In this document: one piece after another, positions 44,637 to 58,486 of the stretch
Numbering within the stretch: the first letter of the stretch is position 1
Layout: each line of letters begins with the position of its first letter
Assembly (NCBI GenBank): GCA_034406715.1
Contig: CP137872.1
Span: forward strand, 868,001-932,000
Length of the DNA: 64,000 bases
Origin: Rhodotorula mucilaginosa
Taxonomy: Eukaryota; Basidiomycota; Microbotryomycetes; Sporidiobolales; Sporidiobolaceae
Reading direction: 5' to 3'
Position numbers and translations under genes: made by a program
The notes under the pieces: model-generated
The model's database searches: none
Seen by the model: the letters and a program-made list of their open reading frames with translations, nothing else
Told to the model about the DNA's origin: nothing

Positions 44637-46288
44637 ATGCAGTCGTTCACTCGTGCTCTCAGGTCGGCGACCCCGCGGGTCCGCGTCAACTCGCAGCAGC
44701 AGCAGGTGCGCGCACTCGCGACCGCCGTCGAATCCAAGCCAGAGAGCCTCAAGACGTTCTCCATCTACCGCTGGGTGAGTCCGTGTGCACTGAGGATTGT
44801 GCATAGTTGTCACTTGGGGTCGGTGCGCCATCGCCCGAGCTGGAGTGGACTCAACCCACTCCGAGATGCGAGGTAGCCGAACCCCCGAGGGGGGGAAGGG
44901 GGGGTCACATTCATAGAGCGCCGCATCGCTGACGCCATGTTCGCGTGTTTGATAATGACAACAACAGAACCCGGACAAGCCCGCCGAGAAGCCGTACATG
45001 CAGACGTACAAGATCGACATGAACAAGTGCGGACCGATGGTCCTCGACGCGATCCTCAAGATCAAGAACGAACTCGACCCGACCCTGACCTTCCGTCGCT
45101 CGTGCCGAGAGGGAATCTGCGGCTCCTGCGCCATGAACATTGACGGTCAGTCCCGACGGATCCCCTTTTCTTACTCCGGCGCCGGGATAAAAGCCCTTGC
45201 AGCAGCGGGCGGAAGTACTGACGAGTTGCGTTTCCTGCCTGCAACAGGTGTCAACACGCTCGCATGCCTCAAGCGGATCGAGAAGGACACCAAGGACATC
45301 AAGATCTACCCCCTCCCGCACAGTACGTTCCTTTCTCCCCTTTTTCGCTTTGTGTGACCGTGCGAGACTGACCCGGCCCCCTAAAACAAACAGTGTATGT
45401 CATCAAGGACCTCGTCCCGGACATGACCCAGTGCGTGAACCCGATCTCTCTCGTGTCCCAAAATGCCCGGTGATGTGCTCACCAGGCTGCCGTTGGCTGT
45501 TGGTACACGCGCAGGTTCTACAAGCAGTACAAGTCGATCCAGCCGTACCTCCAGGCGCCGATCCCGGCCGACGGACGGGAGCACCTCCAGTCCAAGGAGG
45601 ACCGCCTCAAGCTCGACGGCATGTACGAGGTGCGTCCTGGCCTCTCCCCGCTCTCCATTTACCAGATCCGACCAATCACTGACGCCATCGAAAAATACAC
45701 GAAACAGTGCATCCTGTGCGCGTGCTGCTCGACTTCGTGCCCTTCGTACTGGTGGAACCAGGACCAGTACCTCGGTCCGGCTGTCCTCATGCAGGCGTAC
45801 CGCTGGGTCGCCGACTCGCGCGACACGCAAAAGGCCAAGCGGCTCGAGATGCTCGCCAACCCGTTCTCGCTGTACCGGTGCCACACCATGTCAGTGTCTC
45901 TCGCTTTCTCCCTTCTTGTCTTTGATCACGAGTCGCCGAATGTGGCTGCTTTTGTCATTGTTGTAGATAGGGCGATCGAGAGAGCTGACACCGCTTCTCC
46001 AATCATCCGCAGCTTCAACTGCTCCAAGGTTTGTTTGACGCAACCTCGTGACCTCGCTACGCAAAGGATCCAGTATCCCCTCTTAACTGACTTCGACATG
46101 GCTTTGTTTCTCGCGCACGCAGACCTGCCCCAAGGGACTCAACCCGGCAAAGTCAGTTTCCTTCCTTCCTTTCACTTCACTTATCGCCCGGACAGCCCGA
46201 ACGAACAGTTATGCTGACCATGAACGCTTCGCATATCGGGGAAAACAGGGCGATCGCCGCTCTCAAGCAGGAGATGGCTTCCGCATAA
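44637..46288 (+). CDS. SDH2: Succinate dehydrogenase iron-sulfur subunit (complex II SDHB)
   Basis: SDHB carries electrons from the flavoprotein to ubiquinone in the mitochondrial inner membrane. The ATG at 44637 opens a presequence rich in Arg, Ser and Ala ([16 protein letters not shown]). The [2Fe-2S] ligands are in [16 protein letters not shown] and GVNTLAC (about 45100-45270). The [4Fe-4S] ligands begin in [16 protein letters not shown] (about 45710-45755), and the third cluster lies in RCHTIFNCSKTCPKG across three exons. The gene has many introns, including a 16-bp exon (46013-46028) and a 29-bp exon (46123-46151). The stop is at 46286-46288. The His after the third-cluster Cys and the Pro of CPSYWW, both linked to carboxin resistance when changed, are the sensitive wild type here. 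Confidence 0.95.
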
Positions 46289-46589
46289 GTCGACCAATTC
46301 GCGTGCATCTTTGCCTTTTTTCTCTACGCGGGGACCGACCCCGACCCCGCCGCCGCCGTCCCCTCTTGCGTCGTCATTTTCACTTTTAATGTAATCTCTA
46401 TCCATGCTTTTTGTGCAAATTTCAGGAGCTTTGAGAGAGGTCCAGCGACACTGGAGTTTGGCGGCGGTGAGAACGAACGTCTTCACATGCGCCTGGTCCC
46501 TCGCGATTTCCGGACTTCCCTTCTTCCTGAATATACACACACACACACACACGGCCAATCTCTGCGTGATGGTGATGAATACATGGGGT
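46289..46589. other. Convergent 3' UTR region with an AC repeat
   Basis: These 301 bp lie between the SDHB stop and the stop of the JTB-like gene on the other strand. An (AC)9 microsatellite sits at 46535-46552. Confidence 0.6.
46535..46552. repeat. (AC)9 microsatellite
   Basis: Nine AC dinucleotides in a convergent 3' UTR region. Confidence 0.9.
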
Positions 46590-47692
46590 TTACACCGCCT
46601 GAGTCTGCATGATCCGCGCTGCTAACCGCGCGAATTGCTGGAGCGCGAGGGTCCGTTGGCGGAACACGAGGACGGCGATGGCGACGGCTGCAAAGCCGGC
46701 GTTGCAGAGCTGTGAGGGTCACACCAACGCCGCACGAAGGGTTGTTTGTCAGGTTGACTTGCCCAGCTTGTGCCCGCGGTCAGAGAAGGAGAGAAGAGGG
46801 GGGTCAACGCACGATGAACTCGAAATAGTCGTGGTGCTCTGAATGGAGCACTTTCGGACACGCCTCCCAAGTCGAGATCGGCCCTTGCCTCCTCCTCCTC
46901 GATGATTCCACCAATCCTCGTGCTCTTGCTCTTGCCCGCCGTTGCCGCCGTCGTCGTTCCGCCTGCAACTCGTCCTGCAATTCCTGATCCGCTTTCGACA
47001 ACCCCGCTTTCGAACCACCCCCACCCTCTTTCTCATCATCATCGCCTTTAGACCCCCCGGCGCCGGCGTTTCGGAAGGTTTCCGTGTCCTGCCGAGCGAG
47101 GTCGTCCGCTTCGGCTTGGCTGCCTGCGGGTTCGACGAGCGGTTTCATCACGGGCGGTTTCGGGTTCGGTTTCGCTTCGGAGGTGTCCTTCTTCTGCTCC
47201 TTGTCGTCTTTATGGTTCTCGTCGCCCTCGGAGGAATCGGCGTCCGAGTCCGAGTCGAGGTCGGCGTCGAGGTCTGCTGCGTCGTCGAACGCGTCGGAAA
47301 CGGGTGATGTAGGGCCCGAGTGGCCACTGTTGGAGGCATGCCTCGGTACGCAGATGAGGGGTCTCCTATTGCCGTAGATCCTGCACACGTCCGAGTTGCG
47401 CTGCTCGCGGTGAGGCGTGTCAGTAATGATTTGCGTTTTTGACAGTGGGGAGAGGACTGACTGCGCCGGGAGGACAGGGCAAGCATTCCCCTTCTACTCT
47501 GCACCAGTAATCGTCGCCTGCTGGGCTGACTCCTGGTGCGATCTGTGAGCCGCGTAGCCGTTTGAAGAGGTTTGTTGATCGTGAGGAAGTTGAGGAGGAG
47601 GCGAGGGTTGAGGTCGAGGCGAGGAGCAGCAGGGACAAGAGGCTGCAGAGCGTGTGTAGCTTCGATGGTGTTGCTCGACTGGCAGTCGGCAT
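46590..47692 (-). CDS. JTB-like single-pass type I membrane protein
   Basis: The start is the ATG at 47692 (MPTASRATPSKLHTLCSLL), which opens a signal peptide with core CSLLSLLLLASTSTLA. A Cys-rich lumenal block follows: WCRVEGECLPCPPG, then after an intron VCRIYGNRRPLICV. A long acidic Asp/Ser/Glu/Lys-rich disordered stretch covers about 46900-47320. Near the C-terminus comes WEACPKVLHSEHHDYFEF, then a transmembrane segment (AGFAAVAIAVLVFRQR) and a short basic amphipathic tail ending RIMQTQAV, stop at 46590-46592. The Cys spacing and the F-x-F, membrane span, R-Q-R tail order resemble the animal JTB protein, whose role in mitochondrial or cell-division biology is unclear. The acidic insert is not in animal JTB. 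The assignment is from memory and moderate. Confidence 0.6.
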
Positions 47693-47776
47693 CGCACCAA
47701 GTGTAGCACGAGTGGAGAGAGAGCGAAAGTTGGCTCTCTCTCTTCGACGTCGACTCGTCCAGTCGCCTATACAGAG
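47693..47776. promoter_or_regulatory. Very short divergent promoter, JTB-like and THOC7 genes
   Basis: Only 84 bp lie between the two start codons, so the 5' UTRs must be short or overlapping, or one start is further inside. The plus strand holds a short CT-rich patch here. Confidence 0.5.
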
Positions 47777-49199
47777 ATGGATCTCGAGAGTGAGTCCGTT
47801 ATCAGAATCAAGTCTATTCAATTGCGCTGACCTCCCCCCTCCCGCAGCCCTCCGAGCGTACGCCGAGACCCGCGCCCAGTCCGATACCAAGGCACTCAAG
47901 TCGGTCCCTCTCGCCCTCCAGTCCCTGACGGTGCAAGGCTGACCAGAGTTTGCTACCGGGACCCCGCAGGAAGACGATCCAGAACTTCTACGCCTTGCTC
48001 GCCCACGATGCCACGGGGGACAAGCTGTCCGTTCCACTCCTTCCTTCCCTCCGATATTCGACCCCGGACTGGAAACTGACACCGGGGTTGTGCGCACCTA
48101 CAGGCTGGCAGCGCACTCGATCCTCAGTATAGGTCTCGACCAACTCGAACAGCAACTCGGGAAATCGAAACGGATCGACAAAGTCACGGCAGCCGAGATC
48201 CAAGAGTACCAGCAAGAAGTCGCAGCGCTCGGTGCGTCGTTCTACATCAGAAACATCTGTCCACCGAGTCAAGACAACTGACAAGAGTGGGCTATGTGGC
48301 CGGTCGGCTACGTCGCGCAGAACGGACGAGCGAAGAGACGCGGCAAAAGTTGGTCGACCTGCGGAGACGGCTCGAGGCCGCGCAGCAGGAACGCGCGCGC
48401 CGGATCGAGTACGACGCCATCGCAAAGACCATCTCGCGGTTACCGGACCGCCAAAAGGGCAAAGAGTGCGTCGTCTCTGTCTCCCTTCTTGAGCGCAGCG
48501 CACAAGCCCTAACTGACCTGGCCCCCTCTTGCGAGCGCGCAGGACTCTGAACAAACTCGAAGAGGATATCGAACTCTTGAGGCAGGAAGAGCGAACCTAT
48601 TCCGAGACGTGGCAGACTCGCAAACTCGCGTTCGACGGGATCGTCACCAGCCTCGAAGCGATGCAAGAAGCGATCCGGTGCGTTTTTCAGGCCAATCGTC
48701 GCTCAGACTCTTGCTTCTTTGCTGCACCTTTCTACCCTGCTGGGGTGAACGAGGTTGGCTGACGCATGAGGATTGGGTGGTAAACGGACCGCACAGGGAC
48801 GAGAAAGCCGAACAAGAACGACGAAGAGCCCTCGACGAAGAAGACGATGCCGGTGGCGGCGGCGGCGGTGGTGCCGGCGGCTCAGGAACAACAGGAGGAG
48901 GAGGGGGAGGACCGCCACCCGCACCAGGCTCGATCGATACAGGAGACGCCAACAACACTCCTCGAGCGGGGTCGTTGGACCCGAACGCGAAACCGTTCGT
49001 GCCCGGCACTTCGGGCGCGGGCGAGGACGGCGAGGATGTCGAGATGCGGGATGAGGAGGAGCAGGAAGAGGGTGCGGACCGGGAGGAGATGGACCGAGGG
49101 AGGGATAGCGGCGAGGAGGTGGAGGAGCGGAGAGACGATTTGGGAGGAGAGAGGGAAGAAGGGCAGATGACGGACGAGCGGGAAGAAGGCGAGATGTGA
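47777..49199 (+). CDS. THO complex subunit 7
   Basis: THOC7 is a coiled-coil subunit of THO/TREX, which couples transcription to mRNA export. The likely start is the ATG at 47777 (MDLE, then an intron), joining TLRAYAETRAQSDTKAL. Later exons read KTIQNFYALLAHDATG, LDQLEQQLGKSKRID, and a coiled coil of about 130 residues including RIEYDAIAKTISRLPDR (about 48405-48455) and TLNKLEEDIELLRQEE. The YDAIAK-x-I-x6-DR block matches YDALAKVIQHHPDR of human THOC7. The C-terminal exon is a Gly-rich then very acidic tail ending EEGEM, stop at 49197-49199. Exact splice sites of introns 2 and 3 are uncertain. The first-exon choice rests on a good GTGAGT donor and frame. Confidence 0.85.
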
Positions 49200-49206
49200 A
49201 CAACCG

Positions 49207-49290
<84 letters not shown>

Positions 49291-49487
49291 CCTTCGTGAC
49301 GATCCGACTTGGCTCTCTTTCTGTTACCTTGTTGTCTATCTTAGCAATCACCACAGAGTTGCAACTGAAGAAGGAGAATCCGCGGGGAGAGGATTGTCTA
49401 GAATTGATTTGCAGGACTCGAAACAGAAACCGTGTACGACGCCCGTGAGGAGAAAAGAATCCCTTAAAAGAATCAGCAACAGACGCT
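49200..49487. other. Convergent 3' UTR region with a long TC repeat
   Basis: The stretch between the THOC7 stop and the alanyl-tRNA synthetase stop. Apart from the microsatellite nothing was recognised. Confidence 0.6.
49211..49288. repeat. (TC)39 microsatellite
   Basis: About 39 perfect TC repeats, 78 bp, begin 12 bases after the THOC7 stop. The THOC7 mRNA would carry a long CU tract, and the synthetase transcript a GA tract if it reads this far. Confidence 0.95.
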
Positions 49488-52578
<3,091 letters not shown>

Positions 52579-52701
52579 CCTGAGCGCTACTAAGCTCCTC
52601 GTGGGCAGCGGGTGCGTGTAGCTGGCAGTCGGTCGAAGCGAGGCCGCGAAAAAGCGAGGAGGAGCAGCTGCTGCTCGTTTCGCGAGGGAAGAGAGCGTCG
52701 T
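52579..52701 (-). CDS. In-frame non-AUG N-terminal extension of alanyl-tRNA synthetase with tandem ACG starts
   Basis: Two adjacent ACG codons at 52699-52701 and 52696-52698 lie 41 and 40 codons before the ATG and in frame with it. Both have A at minus 3. The stretch that follows ([19 protein letters not shown] and on to the ATG) is rich in Arg, Ala and Ser and lacks acidic residues, as mitochondrial presequences do. Yeast ALA1 is known to make its mitochondrial form from two consecutive ACG codons. Use here is inferred by analogy. Confidence 0.6.
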
Positions 52702-53631
52702 GGTTAGAGGGGAGCGTGCGGTCGAACTGCGTAGTCCTTTCGCTGGTCCTTCTCTCGCCTCGCTTGGGTGGCCAGAGCAGAGAGAGCGCCCGACGCCCAA
52801 GTCAAGGCGAAGAGAGCAGCGCGCCTCCCCTCGAGCACTCGAGCGGAAGCGGGCACCCGCGGCAACCCTCGGATTGGAGCTCTCTCTTACAGTATGCACT
52901 TCGGACCATACGCTGTGGGCTGCGAGGCTCACTACCAGCTAAGCGTGGCTCTGCCCGTCAACTCCGAGCCGGTAGGAAACGGCGCTCACCCCAGGAGGCT
53001 CGAGCGGATCTTCGCTTTCTCCGACGCTGCTTTTCACACGCTTCTCCCCTCGCTATGCAGCTTGGACGTAGCTGCAGACTCGTACAGGAGGCTTACATCG
53101 ACTGTGTTAATGACCTCACCCAACGGCCACGCTCCATACGCTGGTTCAACGACGTCTCATGCCCGCGTCTGTGGCTCCTCTCGCGCATTCAACGCTGTCG
53201 GCCCCCACCCTCAGTCTCTCCACGGACGGTCCGGCAACGCGCAATAACATGACACGCTTCCCCTTGCTCGAGGCGGTGGCCTTCCATGGAGCAGAAATGC
53301 GTAGCTATGCTTGCGCGCGAAGCAGGCCTCTGAAAACCCTGCACCCTCGCGACGGGGTCGAGGGCCATCAGTCAAAGTCTATTCGAGCGCGTGATCGATG
53401 CGCACGAGCCCGACGAAAGCTTGGCCATAAGCGGGCGGACGAATCAGAGAGGAGAAACAGCGCAACGCGGGGGTGCGCTATTTTTCTTCGCCTCGCATCT
53501 TTTCTCGCTGGGCCCTCGTTGCTCGCTTTCCCGTCGACCCTACGCTCGTCTCGTACCGACCTTCCCTACCAACTCAGCTCTCTAATCAATCTCCCTTGGC
53601 CTGGTCCACCTGGACCTCTTCCCGACGAACG
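52702..53631. promoter_or_regulatory. Divergent promoter region, alanyl-tRNA synthetase and multicopper oxidase
   Basis: About 0.93 kb between divergent genes. No tRNA, repeat or coding exon was recognised. Part of it (to 52932) is open in the synthetase frame but becomes richer in acidic and mixed residues. Confidence 0.45.
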
Positions 53632-56600
53632 ATGCGTCGCGATCATCCGCTCCTTTTCGGCCTCGCAGCTCTCGTCGCTCGCTCCTTCCAACTCGGTGGG
53701 CACAGTCTCGCCCTCGGGGCCACTAGCGATCTTGCCGTGTATCCCAAGTGCTCCGTTCCCGAGTACGGTCAGTGCGGCGGTATCGGCTACACTGGCAAGA
53801 AATGCTGTGAGTTCTTCAGGATGTCCCCCCTTTCGTCTGCATTGGCGAACGAACTCGACTCCTAGACTTTCGTATTTATCTTTACGATGAAATTTGCAGG
53901 TCCCTCCGGATGGGCTTGTCACCGCACGAACGAGTGGTACTCGCAGTGCCGCAAGAAGCTCGACGGCAACGGGTGCACGAACCCCGAGTGGGCCCAGTGC
54001 GGCGGGCGCGACTACGAAGGCGAAACTTGCTGTGCGCACTCGCCCTTCTATTCCGAGCTCACTATCCGCACAGCTTTGTTCGGTGCCTGATCTCGCAAAA
54101 AATGGCGCTGCGCGCAGGTGTCAAGGGAACGTACTGCAAGTTCGAGTCGGAGTGGTGGTCGTACTGCGCCCCCAAGAAGACGACCACGAGCCACTGCAAA
54201 CCTTCCAAGACCCCCGCCAAGACGACTTACTACCCGACGACCAAGCCGTACCACGGTTACCCGACGCACACGCACAAGCCGACGCCGTACCCGACCGTGA
54301 TCAACAAGCCCGAAGAACTCCGTCTCTCGCCCGATTGGGACATCTACGCCCCGCCGCAGGAGAGGGAATACTGGTTCGAGATTTCTGAAATGCCCGGCGC
54401 GATCGATGGATGTGAGTGTGTCTTTCACCGCTGCCGCTTCTTCCTCTACCTTTTCCTCTAAGGGCGGAAGCTGATCATCTGCCTGTGCGCTCCGGACCTT
54501 GCAGTCAACCGTACGATGTAAGTTTTTGAATACTTTATCCGCTCACATAAACTCGTGCTCACCCGATTCGCTCCACAGGCTCGTCGTGAACGGCCAGTAC
54601 CCCGGCCCGCTCATCGAAGTCAACAACGGTGAGGCTGCTCCTCGCCTCCCCTTCCGTCCTTCTCGCGTGCTCATACTTCTCCTCGTCTCAAAGGTGACAC
54701 GGTCGTCGTCCACGTCAAGAACAGCCTGCCTCAGGCCGTCACCCTTCACTGGCACGGGTTGTTCCAAAACGGAACGCAGTGGCAGGACGGACCGTCCGGA
54801 GTGACGCAGTGCCCGATTCGAGCCGGCGTGCAGTACACTTACCGCTTCCCGGTCACCGGAGAACTTCAATACGGCACCTACGTACGTTCTCTCTCAAAGC
54901 GCACTTTGAAGGGCTCAGGAAATTGACGCGAAATGTACTGCACTCACCGCAGTGGTGGCACGCTCATCGCCGCGCTTTGTACATCGACGGCATCACTGGA
55001 CCTTTGATTGTTCACTCTCGCAACGACCCGCTTGTCCGCGGCCGCGACTTTGACATCGACCAGGTGTGCCCTCCTCGCTCACGGTTCCGCCTGCTTTTTC
55101 ACGACACGAGGGTTGACTCGGCCTCGAGCGGCTCACACAGATCGTCATGCTCCACGACCACTACCATGAACTCTCGGAAGTGATCACCGAAGGTCTCTTG
55201 TCGCCGGGAGGTTTCAACGGGGTGAGCCAATCTCTTCACGTTGCCGTCTTTCGGGGAACCTGACCCTTGCGGCTTGGATCATCCCTAGTCCGCCATCGCG
55301 CCGTCGCCGAAATCCAACGTCGTCAACGGTCGTGGCCTGTACAACTGCAGTTTCGCGGCAGCGGGCCGAACCTGCAACCAGCTCACGCAGTCCGACTTGC
55401 CCGAACTGCGCTTCCCGCCGAACAAGCGCGTCCGCCTTCGCTTCATCCACGAAGGCTCGCACCGTGAGTCTATTGCAGATAAAACAGCGTGTCCAGCAGC
55501 TGAAGGACCCTTGGACTATTCCGCAGCGCCGTTCCAAGTCTCGGTCGATGAGCACGAGCTCCATGTCATCGGTACGTAGGCGATCCGGCCGCTTCCGTCT
55601 CGCCGCGCAACTGCATCTCACCCCTCGCTGTCGCCTCTTCCCGCAGAGGCCGACGACACGCCTGTCCGTGCCCTGCCGGTTCACCGCATCCAGATCGTGA
55701 GTTCTTTCGTCTTGCGTCACGCGCAAACGAGGAATGGCCTTCTCACATTCGCACGTTCCCGCAGGCTACGGCTCAACGGTACTCGGGTTTGCTTTACACG
55801 ACTGGACACCGCAAAGGCGACTCGTTCTACCTGCGTTCGCAGATGAACACGGACTGCCTCGGTCAGTCCCGCCTTTCCTCCCTGAGCACGACTTTCCTCC
55901 CTGAGCACGACTTTCCTCGTCGCTTACTTCTCCTTTCTCCTCCCAGGCCTTCCATTCCCGGATCTTGACCCACAAGCGCGCGTCGTCATCCGTATCGGCG
56001 ACGAGTGCGACGACCTCGGTGACAGCCTTCCGACCTCGGTCGACTGGAACGATCCGACCACTGGAGCCTGCACCGACCTGGACGCAGGTGATCTCGTGCC
56101 CTCCGGTACAGAACCCGAGTCCTGACTGGAGATAACTGACGGTCCCTCCTACTTTTGCAGCGCTGCTCTCGCCGCTTGTCGTCCGTCGCGCTCCGTCCAA
56201 GGCGAATCACGTCCGTGTCTTCAACTCGTCCCTGGCGATCCCAAACGGAGTCTTCAAGTGGGCCCTCAACGACATCACCTTTGAAAACTTTGCCTTCGAG
56301 TACGTGTAGTCTCTATGGGCGTGCGGTCGCTCAGCTCAGCACATTGACCCCCCTTTTCTCCCTTTCACCTTTTGCAGCCCGCTCTTGCAGCGCGTCCAGC
56401 GTGGCGAGCCAATTCCTCCCATGCGCGCAGCCGTCGTCAATGCCGGCCTCGAAGTCATCGATCTCGTCATTCAGAACATCGCCGGTGCCGACCACCCGTT
56501 CCACCTTCACAACAGTCCGATGTTTGTCCTCTCGAGCGGACCTGGCGTGATCTCCCCCGAGTCTGTTTCGCTCTTCACTATCCTTGATCTATCGATTCGA

Positions 56601-57089
56601 GCTGACTTTTTGACTCCTGCTCGCAGGGAAGCGTCCCGACTTCAGCACAACTTGACGAATCCTCTTCGTCGTGATACGATCACGGTGGCACCTGGAACGT
56701 GGCGGGTTGTCAGGGTCATCACCGACATCCCTGGCACCCTGCTCTTCCACTGCCACATCGTGTGGCGTAAGCACACGGTGTGGCAGAGACATCCTTCGCG
56801 ACTTGCCTTTGACATGTTTCTCCTCTCTGTTTTGCAGATCAAGTCCAAGGACTTCTCGGCATCCTTCTCGTTCAGCCGGAACGCGTTCAACAGCTTCAGA
56901 TCCCGCAAGACAACGTAAACGTAGGTCTGAGACACTTTCCCCTATTCCAAAGCGACCCGAAGCCAGATTGACACTTCCTTTTTCCAGCTTTGCGCCGGCG
57001 GAAACATGTCCATGATCGACCCCGGGAGGAAGCGCGCCCTTCCTACGGGCCCGACTTCATATGCTCTTCCCGCTGCATCGAAAGCCTGA
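53632..57089 (+). CDS. Secreted multicopper oxidase (laccase family) with two N-terminal CBM1-like modules
   Basis: This enzyme would oxidise phenols, metals or similar donors and reduce O2 to water outside the cell. The ATG at 53632 opens a signal peptide (MRRDHPLLFGLAALVA). Two CBM1-like cellulose-binding modules follow: YGQCGGIGYTGKKC with NEWYSQC (about 53760-53960), and WAQCGGRDYEGETC with SEWWSYC (about 53985-54170). A Thr/Pro/Lys/Tyr linker connects them to three cupredoxin domains. The copper loops are LHWHGLFQNGTQWQDG (about 54745-54790), TYWWHAHRRALYIDG (about 54950-55000), ADHPFHLHNSP (about 56490-56520) and FHCHIVWHQVQG, the last joined over an intron (56766-56838). The type 1 axial position is Leu. 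The final exon ends LPAASKA, stop at 57087-57089. The 3' part from 56451 is repeated twice downstream. Confidence 0.93.
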
Positions 57090-57685
57090 AGAGGGAGGAA
57101 GCCAGATCCCAAAATACGTTGTCTTTTCCTCCTTCTCCTTCTCTCCTCCCCTTTTCCCCACCTCTTCCCTTCCTTCACTCTCTCTCCTGTTTCCCTGCAG
57201 CTGTCTTGCATTCCCACCACACTCATTTCTTCTCTTCCTCTTCGCGATAACTCTCTTCCCTCCTTTCTCTCCTGGTTTTCCTTGTCCCCTCTGTCCCTCT
57301 GTTTGCCAGATGTTTTTCTCCCTGCTTGTGGAAGCCATTCGGTTCTTCAGTCCTTCGCTCTTATGGAGAGCGCAATCGTTCGCCCTCCTTCTCCCCTACT
57401 CTCTTCCTCTCCAGAAGGGGGATTAGGAAACAATGCTTTTTCTCCTTCCTTCCCTTCTCCCCCTCCTCGCTTCCCTTCTCATCCTCGGCGCTTGCAGGCT
57501 TTTGTGCCTACCCGTTCAAGAGAGGAAGATTGCAAGAGAATGTAGTTCTGCTCGTCGACAGCGATGGAATACAGGCAAAGTACAACAACATAGTGGAGGG
57601 GAGGGAAACGGGGCGGCTCGGAACCGAAGGGTAGGATTCTGCGAACGCGTCTGAACGCTCTCGCGCGTCGACTTCCCACAACTGG
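57090..57685. other. Pyrimidine-rich tail of the oxidase gene, repeated in all units
   Basis: This 596-bp spacer between two convergent stops is strongly CT-rich on the plus strand from about 57110 to 57500. The open frames here are hydrophobic Leu/Ser/Pro strings caused by composition. No gene is called. Copies lie at about 59784-60389 and 62487-63092. Confidence 0.6.
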
Positions 57686-58189
57686 TCACACCTGTTGATC
57701 GCCCGCGAGTTGCTCGATACGTTCCGCCAGCTTGACGTCGAGGGCGGTCAGGCGGTTTCCTTGATCGTGCGTCGTGAGCGCGATCGAGACGCGGTTGTAG
57801 ACGTTGGACCATTCTGGGTGGTGCTGCATGATTCGTAGAAGGTCACTAGGAGCTCAACGGTGCTATATTCGCAGACCGCACGGAAGATGGAGAGGGAGAA
57901 AGAGATGACGGCACAGACGCACGTTGAGTTTCTCTGCCCAGATGGCGACCCGGCTCATAAAGCCCCACGCCTCGACAAAGTTCTTGAACTTGTAGTCCCG
58001 CAGTAGCTTTTGTGCGGACCCCTCGGCAGCTTCTGGAGAGACAGACCAGCCCTTTTCCCGAAGAGCCTGGAGCGATTCCGGCGTTGCGAGTTCCTTCCGG
58101 AGAGCGGCGTTCGAGGTCGTGGCCATGTTCCTGAGAGTCGTGGATACGTGGGTAGCAGCTCGGAAGCCCAGGCGAGCGCTTGAGAGCAT
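57686..58189 (-). CDS. Pterin-4a-carbinolamine dehydratase, copy A
   Basis: This small enzyme dehydrates 4a-hydroxytetrahydrobiopterin in the recycling of the cofactor of aromatic amino-acid hydroxylases. The start is the ATG at 58189 ([19 protein letters not shown]) and the stop is at 57686-57688. Exon 1 holds [20 protein letters not shown] and exon 2 starts with the active-site block [20 protein letters not shown], where the His-His and the later His are catalytic in the family. The intron is about 100 bp. The first 21 residues are basic and Ser/Thr-rich, so a mitochondrial form is possible, with Met22 as a second start. Relative to copies B and C it has Phe for Leu at residue 9 and Ala for Thr in EGSAQKLL. 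It is complete. Confidence 0.92.
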
Positions 58190-58486
58190 CTGCGGCTTGG
58201 GAGCGAGAAGGAGAGATGAGAAAAGAGAGGAGCCGAATGGCGGAGCCGACAGGAGAAAAAGTTCTGGTGCGCGCTTGATCTGCTATGCACGAGTGCAGGT
58301 CGACTCTAGGCCTAAGCTGCTCTTCTGAATCGCCGCCTCGCAGTTGACTACTCTGACCGAGATGTGCGACACTGGTCCGGAGCTTCGCGTATTCATGAGC
58401 GCATGAGCAGAACCGTTTCCGCCACTTCGTCAGCCGTCGCAGACTCCGATAAATCTCTAGATGTGATGCAGCCGCGACGCTGAAGA

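Noticed and set aside
57061-57426. Hydrophobic Leu/Pro/Ser-rich open frames after the oxidase stop
   Set aside because: They result from the CT-rich tract. They recur only because the whole unit is repeated.
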